64,000 nucleotides of DNA, taken from contig JAKFWA010000002.1 in the NCBI GenBank assembly GCA_021732995.1, positions 99,098 through 163,097 of the forward strand, in the 5' to 3' direction. Position 1 is the stretch's first letter. Each line of letters opens with the position of its first letter. Below, piece by piece: positions 10,465 to 19,916 of this stretch. A program made the translations under genes and the position numbers. The DNA comes from Planctomycetaceae bacterium. Its GTDB lineage: Bacteria; Planctomycetota; Planctomycetia; Planctomycetales; Planctomycetaceae. Under the pieces are notes generated by a model, which saw only the letters and a list, made by a program, of their open reading frames with translations, did no database searches and had not been told where the DNA came from.

Positions 10465-11409
10465 TCAGGCGTGTCGGACGATCGCATTGAACTCAGGGCA
10501 AGCTCGTACGGCGGCTAGCTCGTGATCCACGCGCGCTCGTTCGATGTAGTTGAAGTCGCCGAGCACCGCCTCGCGCAGGTGGCTCAGGCTGCGATCGATA
10601 TCACCTTGCAGGCTGTGGAAACACGCGAGTTGAAAGTGGGCGGAGCCGCAGAAGAAGTCCACATGCACCGCCTGTTGCAAGCATTCGAGGGCGCGGTCCG
10701 CCTGTCCCAGCTTGCGATAGGACACACCAAGGTTGACGAGCGTTTCGAGCCGCACCGTCACGTCCGTGGCGTCGCTGTTCAACAGCGCGAGTGCCCGTTC
10801 GAAGAGTTCCGCGGCTTCCACGTACCGTTGCTGCTGAAGGCGACAAGTCCCCAGCACCGGCAGGCAGCACATCTGTTCGGCCGGGTCTTCGTCGCACAGC
10901 TTCCACAGGCCGTCGTAAGCTTCGTCAAAGCGACCGTTGCGAAAGTCTTCCATCGCGCGTTCGAACTTACAGATCCGCGCGAAACTCGGGCAGGCCTGCA
11001 GGATCGTCAGCAGTTCATTGGCGATCGCGTCGTCTTCTTCAAAACCGACTTCTCGTTGAGTGTCGTAGATGACGTCAGACTCATCCGAGTGAGCATCCCT
11101 CGTCAGCACGCGGAAGCCGGAGTAGTCGCAATCGAATTCGTCAACCAGCAGGCTGACGCGCCGGCAGTTGCGGTCGATGATGGCCGGATCGCTCGTGTTC
11201 GCAATCGTGACAACGCAGCGCCAGCCGCTGGCACCACGTGTCGCGTCGGCGGCGAAACCGCCGTTCTGCAACGTCTCGGCCAGACCCCGCGCCGACCGCT
11301 CTCGCTGGCTCACAAGATCAAACACGACTTCAAACTGCTTCGTGTCGTCGCCGTCGAGTTGAACCAGGAAGTCAACAATCTGTTCTGCCACGCCTGCGTC
11401 GATTGGCAT
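10465..11409 (-). CDS. RraB-like domain fused to TPR domain
   Basis: A 314-residue protein. Starting at the ATG at 11409 gives an N-terminal domain (about residues 1-110) resembling RraB, the E. coli protein inhibitor of RNase E. It has an LVQLDGDDTKQFEVVFDL strand, a GFAADATRGASGWRCVVT segment and the closing RRVSLLVDEFDCDYSGF, which parallels the RraB C-terminus. Residues about 135-310 are tetratricopeptide-like helices (FERALALLNSD, LVNLGVSYRKLGQADRALECLQQA). E. coli RraB stands alone, so this fusion is notable. A role in RNase regulation is inference from domain resemblance. It lies about 300 bp downstream of the redoxin/monooxygenase gene on the same strand. Confidence 0.65.
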   Translation of the reverse strand: MPIDAGVAEQIVDFLVQLDGDDTKQFEVVFDLVSQRERSARGLAETLQNGGFAADATRGASGWRCVVTIANTSDPAIIDRNCRRVSLLVDEFDCDYSGFRVLTRDAHSDESDVIYDTQREVGFEEDDAIANELLTILQACPSFARICKFERAMEDFRNGRFDEAYDGLWKLCDEDPAEQMCCLPVLGTCRLQQQRYVEAAELFERALALLNSDATDVTVRLETLVNLGVSYRKLGQADRALECLQQAVHVDFFCGSAHFQLACFHSLQGDIDRSLSHLREAVLGDFNYIERARVDHELAAVRACPEFNAIVRHA

Positions 11410-11703
11410 AACCCCAGCCCAATGTTGAATGCTTTGAGTACCCGTTCTGCCGTTTCCGGGCGTTGGATGCCGGAAACTCACGCGGGCAAACATAGATCTT
11501 GAGCGTTCAGCAGGCGGGGGGTTGGAACGGACTTCCCCCACAAGGCACAGGGGCACCGTCAGTTTGTCAGCTCAGTCGTTTGAGCCGCATCCACGACCTT
11601 CATCCAAGCACGCGCCGCCATGCCTGTCGGCGCGACCTGACACAGTTCTGGTGTATACGTGTCTGGCTGGTACAAAACGCAGGCAGTGTCTTTCCCCGCC
11701 TAC
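11410..11703. other. Intergenic region between two minus-strand genes
   Basis: This 294-bp stretch lies between the stop of the redoxin/monooxygenase gene and the start of the RraB-TPR gene. I see no open frame with a recognisable domain and no strong hairpin. It presumably carries the promoter of the RraB-TPR gene. Confidence 0.4.
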
Positions 11704-13677
11704 TCACTGCTGACGTTCGATGTAAGCGCGATTGTGCCGGATCAGCACGTCGAGTTGATCATCATCGGCGGTGGAGACATCGAAGAAGCAGACTGCCATT
11801 TCCTGCGAGGTTTCTTCGCCCCATTGAACCCATTGAGGTGGTGAATGCGGGTTCGACGGATTGGCGTCCGAATTATCGAAGACGACGTCGAAGGAAATGC
11901 GCGTCCCGGCGGGAAGTTGCAGCGGCTGCTTGAAGAAGTACTGGCCCTGCCAGTTGAAGCGCCAGTCATCAATGCGAATTAGCGGGACGGTTGTGCCGTC
12001 GGGCAACAAGGCTTCCGCGGTGGTCTGACGGCCGAGCAGATGTGTGTGCGGCAAGACCGAATGAATCGTGACTGCCATGGGCAACTGGTACTCAGCGTGC
12101 TGCACGTGCTGGCTCGCCTGTGGCGGAATGTTGAGCTTCAAGTTCGCCACGAACAGCTCACCGATGCGCCGTCGTGCGGACTTGGGAGCAAAGTGAATTC
12201 CGACTTTGGCCTGATCGAGTTCCGGCTTGCCGCTCGGGTGATAGTGCGTCTGCAGCACCAGGTCCGAGTTGGCTTTGATCGGCCTTCCGTAACCGGCGGG
12301 GAAGCGTTGCGGGAGCACGCCCACTGCCCAACCTCCCAAGGTTCCACCAGTCAAAAAGCCCCAGCCGCCGAATCGCTGATAACCGGGGCCCGGAAACTGT
12401 TCGTCGAGCATCCGGGCCTGCCCGGCATCGTCGTAGCGGAAGCTGGCATGATGGACGACTCGCGGATTTCCCGCGCGGTATTCAATGGACGCGACGAGCC
12501 GGTCGTCCGGAAGATTCGTCGGCAGCACGAAGTATTGATAGATATCAGGTCCGTCGGCCGGAACCGGAAACGCTTCGGGCACATCTACAACCAGATCCGG
12601 CTCGCCCAACTGCCAGCCATTCTTGAACTCGGGTTTCGGTTGCAGTTCGGCGCGGTCCCCGGCAGGAGTACCGGCATCGATCCACTCCGTGATCAGATCA
12701 ATCTGCGTCTGCGTCAGCACCAGTTCATCGCGGAAGTGACCATGGCCTCGCACAGGTCGCCAGGGTGGCATCTCCTTGAGTTGCACCATCTGTCGAATCT
12801 GAGCTGCGTGTCGCTTCACGTCGTCCAGCGTGATCAGCGGAAACGGCGCCACCGCGCCTTCGCGATGACAGGTCGTGCAATGAGCGAAGACCAGCGGAGC
12901 GATCTCACGTGCGAAGGTCGGTTGCTGATCAGTCGGAACCTTTTCGAGCAGACAGCCGACGGGCTGCGTTTCGTTGAGTCGAACAGCACGCCCGGCAACG
13001 ACGTCGGCAATCGCGTTACTCAAATAGTCGTTGCGAGCCCGAAGGCTGCGTTTGCCAACGGCCGGGTGCTGGTCATCAATCGCTCCGCCATAGAGTAAAT
13101 CGCCCGCAGGAGACAGCACGAAGGCGTGCGGCGAATGCGTCGCGGCAAAGCGCGCTCGCAGTTCATACGTCACGTCGAACAGCACCGGGAACTTCACTCC
13201 GTATTCTGCGGAATGAGCTTTCGCTTCTACTCGCGTGACCGACGGGTTGCTGATGACTCCGAAGAATTCGACGTTGTGCTTGTCGCAGGTGGTGGCGAGT
13301 TCGTTCAGCTTTGGCAGGGAAGCGTTCGCGATCGGGCATTGAGTTCCGATGAACACCAGCACGATCCCGCGGCAGCTCTCAGATTCGCCGAGCCGATGCA
13401 GGCGGCCATCCAGATCGATGCCGCTGAGAGGTTTCGGAACGTCCTGCTGATTGAAAGGGTCGTCGAAACCGGGCGTTTCCTGAAACGAGGTCCGCTCGAC
13501 AATGTGATCGGGTCCATCCTGATCGGGTTCAGCAGCGTGCTCGGACGGCGCGGAAAGCGCCAACTGCGGGGGCAGTCGATGTGACACCCCGGAACCGTAA
13601 CGCACGCCGACGAAAAAGACGGCAGCCGCAACAGCCATGGATGTCAGGAAAATGCGAAGACTGGTCATGCGGATCAT
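11704..13677 (-). CDS. Redoxin / cytochrome c / copper type II monooxygenase-like fusion protein
   Basis: A 657-residue secreted or membrane-anchored protein. An uncleaved-looking hydrophobic helix lies near residues 6-28. A thioredoxin-like redoxin domain follows (about 80-230) with the single-cysteine motif TQCPIANASLPKL. Then comes a c-type heme motif CTTCH (267-271) with the typical later EMPPW. The C-terminal 300 residues have the His-rich pattern of copper type II ascorbate-dependent monooxygenases (PHM/DBH fold): VVHHASFRYD, LQTHYHPSGK and VLPHTHLLG. This suggests an extracytoplasmic electron-transfer or oxidation enzyme. Start codons at 13677 and 13668 are both possible. Domain order is seen directly; the reaction is unknown. 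Confidence 0.85.
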   Translation of the reverse strand: MIRMTSLRIFLTSMAVAAAVFFVGVRYGSGVSHRLPPQLALSAPSEHAAEPDQDGPDHIVERTSFQETPGFDDPFNQQDVPKPLSGIDLDGRLHRLGESESCRGIVLVFIGTQCPIANASLPKLNELATTCDKHNVEFFGVISNPSVTRVEAKAHSAEYGVKFPVLFDVTYELRARFAATHSPHAFVLSPAGDLLYGGAIDDQHPAVGKRSLRARNDYLSNAIADVVAGRAVRLNETQPVGCLLEKVPTDQQPTFAREIAPLVFAHCTTCHREGAVAPFPLITLDDVKRHAAQIRQMVQLKEMPPWRPVRGHGHFRDELVLTQTQIDLITEWIDAGTPAGDRAELQPKPEFKNGWQLGEPDLVVDVPEAFPVPADGPDIYQYFVLPTNLPDDRLVASIEYRAGNPRVVHHASFRYDDAGQARMLDEQFPGPGYQRFGGWGFLTGGTLGGWAVGVLPQRFPAGYGRPIKANSDLVLQTHYHPSGKPELDQAKVGIHFAPKSARRRIGELFVANLKLNIPPQASQHVQHAEYQLPMAVTIHSVLPHTHLLGRQTTAEALLPDGTTVPLIRIDDWRFNWQGQYFFKQPLQLPAGTRISFDVVFDNSDANPSNPHSPPQWVQWGEETSQEMAVCFFDVSTADDDQLDVLIRHNRAYIERQQ

Positions 13678-13825
13678 CCGTGACGGAGAACTGAGCGGCG
13701 GAACTGTGATTGTTCCGCGACGCCTTGGCGAGAGGACTTCACCCGCTGGATGCCACAGATTGAATTGCCACCCCAGCGCATCACCGGTTTGGGGCTGGTC
13801 TCCAGACCGCGCAACAACGCAAAAG

Positions 13826-14503
13826 TCAGTCACCCGTGTTGTTCAGGTGGCTCCAGATATAGAGCGACGCCACGGTGCGATGTGGTTTCCAGGATTCACC
13901 GAGCTCACGGGCTTGCTTGGGTGTGGGTATTTCTTCGAGATCAAGCACCAGAGCCAGGCCGCGGCGGATGCCATAGTCGTCAACCGGCCAGACGTCCGCA
14001 CGACCGAGGTTAAAGATCAGCAGCATTTCGACCGTCCAACGCCCGATGCCGTAGATCGAACTGAGGCGTTCGACGATCTCGTCGTCGCTCAAGAACCGAA
14101 TCTGCTCCGTCGTCGGCACGGTGCCATCCAGCGTCTTGGTGGCCAGATCCTTCAAAGCCTTCGCCTTCGAACGCGATAGTCCGGCGGAACGCAACGAGTC
14201 GTCCGGCGTGTCGAGCAGTTCCTGAGGCTCCGGGAGTTCCTGATGGGCATACAACAGCTTGATGCGACCAACGATCGTGGCGGCTGCTTTCACCGACAAC
14301 TGCTGATGCACGATCGATTCCAGCAACGTCGCGTAAAGCGGCTGCTCGGGCTTGATCCTCAACTTGATCGGCGCATCCATGCAGGCCGCCAGTTGCGGTG
14401 CCTTCGCTCGCAACAGTTTGGCTGCCTTGCGAAAGTCCTTCTCATTGAGAATCACCGGGTGCTGCGGCGCAGCCGGTTGAGCCGCCCTCTTGCGAGCCTT
14501 CAT
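13826..14503 (-). CDS. DNA-3-methyladenine glycosylase, AlkA/HhH-GPD family
   Basis: A 225-residue base-excision-repair glycosylase. The HhH-GPD hallmark is complete: SIVHQQLS near residue 65, the helix-hairpin-helix GIGRWTVEM (152-160), and VWPVDDYGIRRG with the catalytic Asp at 176. It lacks the N-terminal TBP-like domain of E. coli AlkA, as in the shorter bacterial homologues. It would remove alkylated purines from DNA. It sits 21 bp downstream of the histidine kinase gene on the same strand, so the two may be co-transcribed. No Ada-type regulator is nearby. Confidence 0.9.
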   Translation of the reverse strand: MKARKRAAQPAAPQHPVILNEKDFRKAAKLLRAKAPQLAACMDAPIKLRIKPEQPLYATLLESIVHQQLSVKAAATIVGRIKLLYAHQELPEPQELLDTPDDSLRSAGLSRSKAKALKDLATKTLDGTVPTTEQIRFLSDDEIVERLSSIYGIGRWTVEMLLIFNLGRADVWPVDDYGIRRGLALVLDLEEIPTPKQARELGESWKPHRTVASLYIWSHLNNTGD

Positions 14504-14524
14504 GCGAAAACATCCTGGAAGGAA

Positions 14525-15238
14525 TCACTCGGCGGATTGAAGAGCAGGCAAGGCGATGGAAAAACGCGTGCCTTTGCCGAGTGCGCTTTCACAACTGATC
14601 GTACCGTTGTGAGCTTCCACAATCTTGCGGACGGTCGGCAAGCCAAGCCCGCTGCCAGTCGGCTTCGTCGAGAAGAACACCTGAAACAGTTTGGACCGAG
14701 TCTTCTCATCCATGCCGTGCCCGGTGTCGATGAATTCCAGCCGCACTCGACCGTCGCGTTGGTAGGTCTGCAGTTCCAGCAGTCCACCGGACGGCATCGC
14801 CTGAATCGCGTTCTGCGCGAGATTCTGCAGCACCTGCTTCATCAACGAACGATCCAGCCGGACCAGCGGCAGGTCGGATTCGAGGTGCGGGCTGATGTCA
14901 ACTTTGTACTCAGCGGCAGTCGGGCGGTAGAAATCGATGAACTCGCGTACGACGCCGTTGAGATCACTGTCGACCAGTTGCAGTTCGCCCGCGCGCGAAA
15001 ACTGCAGGAAGGCGTCAAGGATATCATTGAGATGTTCGCACTCCGCCTGCACCTTCCGGAGCTTGGTCAGCATACGTCGGTCGCGGACGGCTTCACTGTC
15101 CTGAACGTCCTCGACGAGCAGTTCCAGAGTGAGTTTCATAGTGCCGAGCGGATTCCGGATCTCGTGCGCCAGCCCCCCGGCCAGTTGCGCGATCTCCGCA
15201 TACTGACTGAGTAATCGCTGCCGCTCCTGATCTTCCAT
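14525..15238 (-). CDS. Soluble two-component sensor histidine kinase
   Basis: A 237-residue kinase core starting at 15238, where AAGGAGAG sits seven bases upstream. The HisKA phosphoacceptor box GGLAHEIRNPLG has His25. The HATPase_c domain shows the N-box LAQNAIQAM, the G1 box DTGHGM, the F-box FFSTKPTGSGLGL and the C-terminal GTRFSIALP. There is no membrane segment and no sensory PAS or GAF domain, so input must come from a partner protein. No response regulator gene adjoins it. The nearest receiver domain in the window is at 55484, too far to infer pairing. Confidence 0.9.
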   Translation of the reverse strand: MEDQERQRLLSQYAEIAQLAGGLAHEIRNPLGTMKLTLELLVEDVQDSEAVRDRRMLTKLRKVQAECEHLNDILDAFLQFSRAGELQLVDSDLNGVVREFIDFYRPTAAEYKVDISPHLESDLPLVRLDRSLMKQVLQNLAQNAIQAMPSGGLLELQTYQRDGRVRLEFIDTGHGMDEKTRSKLFQVFFSTKPTGSGLGLPTVRKIVEAHNGTISCESALGKGTRFSIALPALQSAE

Positions 15239-15499
15239 CACACGCTCTCCTTCACCTTCTCCCGCCTCACGCATCGGCAGGGAACACGGCAGTAGCAACG
15301 CGACTTCCACGCTTCCGGATTACTGCTGACCGTACCTTAGCCGACCTCTGTCAGCCGGACATCTGGAGCGTGAGGACGCGCTTCAAGCTCGTCGCTGACG
15401 GCCTGACGACTCGAGCCGCGCGGAGTGCCAGCGCGGCAAGTGCGTGCTCCTGACTTCAGCCTGGCGTGCAACTCGCGCGTTGAGACGCGACGAATTCGC

Positions 15500-16762
15500 T
15501 TAGAATTTGATACCGGCGCGGGCCATGAAGCCGTCGCCGATTTCCAGGTGCTGAGCGGAAACACGGTAGGTGATCGTGCGGTTGAAGACGTAGCCGCCTT
15601 CGATGAAGGTCGACACGCCACAATTCTCGGTTCTCAGACCCAGAGCGACGCGCCAGTCTTCGATCTCGACTTGATCACGACCCACCGGAGTCGCGGTCGC
15701 GATCTGGTAGGATTCCATGTGGAATTCACCGGCGACATACAGCCAGGTGGGGACGCCGTTCGGAGTTCCCAGGAAGAAGCTGACCTGAGGATTCGGCACG
15801 ACCGCGCGGATTTCCCAGCGGTCGTTCGGGTTCCAAACCAAACCGGCCCAAGGCAGGATCTTGTCATTCACGCGGTCCCAGTACACGGCTCCCAACACCC
15901 ACATCGCCTGAGGTGACGTGCGAATAAAGAGCGCTCCGCGGCCATCGAACTGCCACGACTGCGAATCCAGTGAACGATCAAAGTCAGTCGCCAATGCCGG
16001 AGTGAAACCGAATTCAGCGGTGAAGGGGCCCTGGCTTGGTGTGGTCAGCGCGAGGTCCAATCCTGCTCGTTGCGCAGAGCCAGGCAATGGCACCGCGCCA
16101 GGACCTTCCGGTCCTTCCCACAACCTCAACCCGTAAATGCCTGCCAGCGAGAAGATCCACTGGTTCGGCAAGGGCATGGTGTTACGCAGTTCAAAATTCA
16201 CTTCCGTTACCTGGAAGCTCCCATGCTCAACTCCGACTGAATCCGTGGCCTTTTCAGCGTTCAGGTAGCCACCATCCAGCTTGGCGGACCAGCCAAAACG
16301 ATAGGGCTGAGGTCCGTTAGCTCCCCACATTTGAGTGTCTGGAATCGGCCCGCCCATCCCGCCTTGCAGCGGTGAGGTCATGGGATAGCCCATAATGTCG
16401 CCACCGGAGGGCGCCATTGAGGGACCGCTCTGTGGCGGCAGAATCTGCACGGGTTGCTGACCGCTGGTGACACCGGGTTGCTCAATGTACGGCGGCTGCG
16501 TTCCCTGGAATGTCTGGTTCTGAGCTCGCACGACGAACGCTTCAGATGGTTCGTAGCTGGCTGGCTTTACGACCCGTTCAACCTCCAAAATCGCATCTGG
16601 CTGGGCGAACGTGCCGCGCACTAAGTCCGCGATGGCTTCGGACTTAGGTTGAGATGACACGATCACCGGCTGCTGCCAGTTCAAGCTGTCTTCTGCGGCT
16701 CGCAGAGCCGTTTGCACCGAAAGTCCAAAGAGCGCGATGGCCAAGCAAGCCAAGCGTTTCAT
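15500..16762 (-). CDS. Predicted outer-membrane beta-barrel protein
   Basis: A 420-residue protein with a signal peptide (MKRLACLAIALFGLSVQTALRAA). A Pro/Gln/Gly-rich linker covers about residues 70-140. Alternating amphipathic strands rich in Trp, Tyr and Phe follow (FGWSAKLDGGYLN, GVSTFIEGGYVFNR), ending in GIKF. The terminal Phe is the usual Bam recognition residue of outer-membrane proteins. This resembles planctomycete barrel families such as DUF6268. The start at 16762 is chosen because it begins the signal peptide. It is divergent from the DUF1501 gene. The ligand or transport role is unknown. Confidence 0.75.
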   Translation of the reverse strand: MKRLACLAIALFGLSVQTALRAAEDSLNWQQPVIVSSQPKSEAIADLVRGTFAQPDAILEVERVVKPASYEPSEAFVVRAQNQTFQGTQPPYIEQPGVTSGQQPVQILPPQSGPSMAPSGGDIMGYPMTSPLQGGMGGPIPDTQMWGANGPQPYRFGWSAKLDGGYLNAEKATDSVGVEHGSFQVTEVNFELRNTMPLPNQWIFSLAGIYGLRLWEGPEGPGAVPLPGSAQRAGLDLALTTPSQGPFTAEFGFTPALATDFDRSLDSQSWQFDGRGALFIRTSPQAMWVLGAVYWDRVNDKILPWAGLVWNPNDRWEIRAVVPNPQVSFFLGTPNGVPTWLYVAGEFHMESYQIATATPVGRDQVEIEDWRVALGLRTENCGVSTFIEGGYVFNRTITYRVSAQHLEIGDGFMARAGIKF

Positions 16763-16997
16763 GGTTGAGCGTCCTTGCTCGAAGGAAATGAACAAGCTGA
16801 CGAATGATGCTCGCCAACCTGCACTGAGAGATGGGGTGACTTGAGGGAATTTCAAGGATGGGGCGGCTTTTTGTCACAAATACCAAAGGGGGTCAACGCG
16901 AGTTTGGCGGCCGGTGAACGTTCTTCCGTTGCCTCACGGCGTGCGCGGGAGTCCAATCGTGTTCCGCTGGTCCGCCTTCCTCGATTTGAGGCTCACC

Positions 16998-18458
16998 ATG
17001 TTTGATGATCTTTTGTTCCCTGATTTCGCCGCGCTCTCACGCCGTCAGTTCCTGCAGGGCTCGTCCGGCGTCGTAGGCGCTGCGGCTCTGGCTCAACTGT
17101 GTGGGCAGGCTGCCGCTGCCGATTCTGCCAAGGCCCACGTCGCCTTGCCGGGCCTGCCGCACCATACGCCGCAGGCCAAGCGGATTATCTACCTGTTCCA
17201 ATCCGGTGCTCCGTCGCAGATGGACCTGTTCGACGAGAAGCCGACGATGGAACAACATCGCGGTGAGGACCTGCCCGCCTCGATCCGTATGGGTCAGCGA
17301 CTCACGACGATGACTTCCGGGCAATCAAAGTTTCCGGTCGCGCCGTCGATGTTCAAGTTTCAGTCGCATGGCCAGAGCGGCATGCGGCTGAGCGAACTGC
17401 TTCCGAACATCGCCAAGGTGGCCGACGACATCTGCCTGATCCGGTCGATGCACACCGAAGCCATCAATCACGACCCGGCGATTACGTTCTGCCAGACGGG
17501 AGCGCAGCTCGCAGGCCGACCCAGCATAGGCTCGTGGGTGAGCTATGGGCTCGGCAGCGAGAATCAGGATCTGCCCGCCTATGTGGTGCTCACGTCGTTC
17601 GGCAGTGGACGCCCCGACGACCAGCCGCTGTACGACCGACTGTGGGGCGCGGGCTTTCTGCCGTCGAAGCATCAGGGCGTCAAGTTCCGCAACAAGGGCG
17701 ATGCGGTGCTGTACCTGTCTAACCCGCCGGGCGTTGATCGCGATGCCCGTCGCGGCACGCTCGATCGCATCGCCGCCTTGAACCAGCAGCGTTTTGAGCA
17801 AGTCGGCGACCCCGAGATTCAGACTCGGATCGCGCAGTACGAAATGGCCTTCCGCATGCAGGCCAGCGTGCCCGAGTTGCTGGATGTCTCCAAAGAGCCG
17901 CAGCATGTACTCGATATGTACGGTCCCGACGTGAAGCGACCGGGAAGCTATGCGGCAAACTGCTTGCTGGCTCGACGACTGGTTGAGCGGGATGTCCGCT
18001 TCGTGCAGCTCTTCCATATGGGTTGGGATCATCACGGCGGTTTGCCCGGAGCGATTCGCGGCCAGTGCAAAGACACCGATCAGGCGACGGCCGCGTTGAT
18101 TCAGGATCTGAAGCAGCGCGATTTGTTGAAGGACACGCTGATCGTGTGGGGCGGCGAGTTCGGCCGGACGATCTACTCGCAGGGAGCACTGACCGCCGAC
18201 AATTATGGCCGCGATCATCACCCGCGCTGCTTCAGCATCTTCCTGACGGGAGCGGGCATCAAAGGCGGGCTGACGTACGGAGAGACCGACGAGTACTGCT
18301 ACAACATCACGCGTGATCCCGTGCACGTGCATGATCTCAATGCGACGATCCTGCATCTGATGGGTATCGAACACACGCAACTGACCTACCGCTTCCAGGG
18401 CCGCGACTTCCGGCTCACGGACGTCGAAGGTGTGTTGGTCAAACCCATCCTGTCTTAG
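16998..18458 (+). CDS. DUF1501 domain protein, Tat-exported (sulfatase-like fold)
   Basis: A 486-residue planctomycete-type DUF1501 protein. A twin-arginine signal ([19 protein letters not shown]) begins near residue 14. The body carries DUF1501 hallmarks: [38 protein letters not shown], the metal-like GWDHHGG and VWGGEFGRT, and a late [13 protein letters not shown]1501 has an alkaline-phosphatase/sulfatase-like core, but its reaction is not established. These genes are usually paired with DUF1549/DUF1553 genes. Here the partner is not adjacent, and GlcF follows 167 bp downstream instead. Confidence 0.9.
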   Translation: MFDDLLFPDFAALSRRQFLQGSSGVVGAAALAQLCGQAAAADSAKAHVALPGLPHHTPQAKRIIYLFQSGAPSQMDLFDEKPTMEQHRGEDLPASIRMGQRLTTMTSGQSKFPVAPSMFKFQSHGQSGMRLSELLPNIAKVADDICLIRSMHTEAINHDPAITFCQTGAQLAGRPSIGSWVSYGLGSENQDLPAYVVLTSFGSGRPDDQPLYDRLWGAGFLPSKHQGVKFRNKGDAVLYLSNPPGVDRDARRGTLDRIAALNQQRFEQVGDPEIQTRIAQYEMAFRMQASVPELLDVSKEPQHVLDMYGPDVKRPGSYAANCLLARRLVERDVRFVQLFHMGWDHHGGLPGAIRGQCKDTDQATAALIQDLKQRDLLKDTLIVWGGEFGRTIYSQGALTADNYGRDHHPRCFSIFLTGAGIKGGLTYGETDEYCYNITRDPVHVHDLNATILHLMGIEHTQLTYRFQGRDFRLTDVEGVLVKPILS

Positions 18459-18625
18459 CGGCCAACAGATGACAGTCTTGAAATGTGGAGAGCGCAGAGG
18501 TCACGGAGACTTCACTCTGTTCTCCTCATTGTTGACGCGGAAGTTTCGACCTTTTCCCTCCCGCCCGTCCGGTCTGCTACGATACTCGCTGCATCACAGC
18601 ACTCTGCACATCCAAGATTCACTCC

Positions 18626-19891
18626 ATGCAACACAACATTTCCGTCGCTGAGCTGGGCCCGCTGGGCGGACCGATGGCCGACAACATTCAACGCTGCGTG
18701 CATTGCGGCTTTTGTCTGCCGGTTTGTCCGACCTATCAGGTGCTGGGCGAGGAGATGGATTCGCCGCGCGGTCGTATCTTTCTGATGAAAGAAGTTCTGG
18801 AAGGCCGAGTGCCGCTCGAAGAAGCCCTGCCGTACGTCGATCGCTGCCTGGGCTGCGTCGGTTGCGTGACGGCCTGCCCGTCGGGAGTTCAATACGGCGA
18901 CCTGATCACGCCCTTTCGCGCCCAGGCGGAAACTCAACGCAAACGCACCTTGTTCGATCGCGTGCTGCGCTGGTTCGTGCTGACGACGCTGCCGTATCCA
19001 GATCGCTTTCGGATGGCGGCACAACTCGGCGGCGTCGGTCGCCTGTTTCGCGGCCTGCTGCCGGGACGTCTCGGCCTGATGCTGGACTTGCTGCCGAAGT
19101 CGCTCCCGAAAGCGGCTCCGCTGCCGGAAGTGTTTCCTGCCGAAGGCCCGCGACGGGCTCGAGTCGCCTTGCTCTCTGGCTGTGCTCAACAGGTGCTGGC
19201 TCCAGACATCAACTGGGCGACGTTGCGCGTGTTGGCCAAGAACGGCGTCGAAACCGTCATTCCGTGGAATCAAAGCTGCTGTGGAGCACTCGCTGCTCAC
19301 ACGGGCGCTCTGGATCGCGCCAAGTCGTTCGCCAAACAGAATCTGCAGGCCTTTCCCACAGACGTAGACGCCGTGTTGACCAACGCCGCGGGTTGCGGAT
19401 CGGGCATGCACGAATACGGCTTGTGGTTGAAGGGCGAGCCCGAGGAAGCCACTGCTCACGAGTTCGTGAAGCGTCTGAAGGACGTGAGCGCGTTCCTGTC
19501 CGACCTTGGCATTACGCCGCCGCCGGCATTGAAGAAGCCCACGAAGGTAGCCTTCCACGATGCCTGCCACCTGGCACACGCTCAGAAGGTGAAGTCACAG
19601 CCGCGCCGGCTGCTGAATTCCGTTCCTCAACTGGAACTGCTGGAGGTCGCCAACGGCGAAATCTGCTGCGGATCGGCGGGTACCTACAACATCGAGCAGC
19701 CCGAGACCGCCGCGATACTCGGTCAGCAAAAAGCCGAAGCCATCGCCGCCACCGGAGCGGTCGCGGTAGCCACCGGCAACATCGGCTGCATGACGCAGAT
19801 CGAAACCCACCTGGGTCGCCTGAAGCAGCCGATCCGCGTGTGGCACACGATGCAGATTCTCGACCGTTGCTATCGCGGCGAGTCGCTGTAG
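18626..19891 (+). CDS. glcF: Glycolate oxidase iron-sulfur subunit (GlcF-like, CCG domains)
   Basis: A 421-residue cytoplasmic iron-sulfur protein. Two 4Fe-4S motifs are intact: [14 protein letters not shown] near residue 24 and [14 protein letters not shown] near 75. Two cysteine-rich CCG domains follow, [13 protein letters not shown] and [12 protein letters not shown]. The order and length match GlcF, the electron-transfer subunit of glycolate oxidase, although lactate-utilisation LutA-type and other CCG oxidoreductases share the parts. No FAD-binding GlcD or GlcE gene lies nearby, so its catalytic partner must be encoded elsewhere. Confidence 0.87.
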   Translation: MQHNISVAELGPLGGPMADNIQRCVHCGFCLPVCPTYQVLGEEMDSPRGRIFLMKEVLEGRVPLEEALPYVDRCLGCVGCVTACPSGVQYGDLITPFRAQAETQRKRTLFDRVLRWFVLTTLPYPDRFRMAAQLGGVGRLFRGLLPGRLGLMLDLLPKSLPKAAPLPEVFPAEGPRRARVALLSGCAQQVLAPDINWATLRVLAKNGVETVIPWNQSCCGALAAHTGALDRAKSFAKQNLQAFPTDVDAVLTNAAGCGSGMHEYGLWLKGEPEEATAHEFVKRLKDVSAFLSDLGITPPPALKKPTKVAFHDACHLAHAQKVKSQPRRLLNSVPQLELLEVANGEICCGSAGTYNIEQPETAAILGQQKAEAIAATGAVAVATGNIGCMTQIETHLGRLKQPIRVWHTMQILDRCYRGESL

Positions 19892-19916
19892 GCGTTCACC
19901 GTCCGCAGGACGCCCT
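19890..19916. terminator. Possible shared hairpin between convergent genes
   Basis: Between the glcF stop (19889-19891) and the TIR gene stop (19916-19918), GGCGT (19891-19895) pairs with ACGCC (19910-19914), with an inner GTCC/GGAC. The stem is short and no long U-tract follows, so termination for either strand is only suggested. Confidence 0.3.

Noticed and set aside
17325-18380. 351-residue minus-strand open frame; similarly 39791-40921 plus (376) and 27468-28415 plus (315)
   Set aside because: Each is the complement of a confidently identified gene (DUF1501, DUF1549, MutL) and has no domain of its own.
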